This document shows positions 63,773 to 64,000 of a stretch of 64,000 nucleotides of DNA, one piece after another. This stretch comes from Hyphomonas jannaschiana VP2 (GTDB lineage: Bacteria > Pseudomonadota > Alphaproteobacteria > Caulobacterales > Hyphomonadaceae), in contig NZ_ARYJ01000002.1 in NCBI RefSeq assembly GCF_000685215.1, positions 351,044 to 415,043 of the forward strand. Direction: 5' to 3'. Positions within the stretch are counted from its first letter, which is position 1; every line of letters begins with the position of its first letter. The notes under the pieces were generated by a model. That model did no database searches, had not been told where the DNA came from, and was given only the letters and a program-made list of their open reading frames with translations. Position numbers and translations under genes: made by a program.

Positions 63773-63815
63773 ACTTCCTATCCGTCTGATACGCGCCCAT
63801 GCCATGCTTCCCGCC

Positions 63816-64000
63816 ATGACAGACCTCACCGTTTTCATCCAACATGCCTTTCGCACGATCGCCCGCGCCGTCGCAGAGACCGGCGTGAATGCGGGTCTGT
63901 TCAGGCATCCGGAACTGATTTCGAAGACACTGAAGCGCCGCGCCTCGGCAGAGCTGAAACGGCTGGGCGTTCTGCTCCGCCGTCTGATCTTTCTCATGGC
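63816..64000 (+). CDS. Hypothetical protein (partial, 3' end outside window)
   Basis: The frame starts MTDLTVFIQHAFRTIARAV and stays open for the last 61 codons of the window. It is rich in Arg, Ala and Leu (KTLKRRASAELKRLGVLLRRLIF), suggesting basic amphipathic helices. A second in-frame ATG at 63804 is possible. No strong ribosome binding site and no recognisable domain; the call rests on the uninterrupted frame and codon use. Confidence 0.45.
   Translation, partial: MTDLTVFIQHAFRTIARAVAETGVNAGLFRHPELISKTLKRRASAELKRLGVLLRRLIFLM

Noticed and set aside
1..64000. CRISPR arrays, insertion sequences or prophage genes
   Set aside because: No regularly spaced identical repeats with unique spacers, and no transposase, integrase or phage structural gene. 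The repeats found are palindromic or phased intergenic elements.

Overview
The window is GC-rich, gene-dense chromosomal DNA from an alphaproteobacterium. A ChvG/ChvI two-component pair, a LpxL/LpxK/WaaA lipid A-Kdo cluster, a plant-type (class II) DAHP synthase, a DcaP-like porin and an SqrR/BigR-like ArsR regulator point to a marine, stalked-or-budding type such as the Hyphomonadaceae. That family assignment is inference from gene content. I see no rRNA, transposase, integrase, phage gene or CRISPR array. Most of the window is core genome with small islands of palindromic or phased repeats.

Layout. 1-2700: a truncated M20 peptidase lipoprotein, a small membrane protein and a GAF-EAL phosphodiesterase. 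2847-6794: an overlapping outer-membrane operon (DUF374 acyltransferase, waaA, lpxK, lpxL-like), with tRNA-Val(CAC) upstream. 7438-11977: a small conserved protein, gph, glmU, rpiA and glutathione reductase. 12025-13332: a TIR-domain/ParA-ATPase fusion, divergent from the class II DAHP synthase. 15027-21701: a MATE exporter, HU, two oxidoreductases, pth and rplY. 21829-31578: an acetate-scavenging locus (DUF4212 plus SSS symporter, CrbS-like hybrid kinase, CrbR-like regulator, DcaP-like porin, acetyl-CoA synthetase). 31870-35257: chvG, ppiB and chvI. 36311-42257: ilvD, a CysK/SbnA-like PLP enzyme and polA. 44350-48838: a tightly coupled cysK-sseA-metC-SLC13 transporter operon on the minus strand. 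49861-54782: a GGDEF-EAL protein and an AsmA protein, then tRNA-Asp(GTC).

The most striking system is at 55110-63500. Two divergent operons meet at 60060-60217. The minus-strand arm encodes a rhodanese, a periplasmic adaptor, an RND pump and an ArsR regulator whose two cysteines align with the persulfide-sensing pair of BigR/SqrR. The plus-strand arm encodes a sulfide:quinone oxidoreductase-like flavoprotein, thioredoxin 2, a DUF2892 membrane protein and a TolC-type channel. Together they look like a sulfide/persulfide-responsive unit that combines sulfur oxidation and transfer with a complete tripartite efflux pump.

Non-coding structure: two diverged copies of an about 87-bp element built of roughly 10-bp phased units (35461-35547 and 63501-63587), several large imperfect palindromes (31600-31860, 35557-35710, 36097-36226, 63621-63772), and several intrinsic terminators. 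One palindrome runs into the 3' end of a small gene and codes for its C-terminus.
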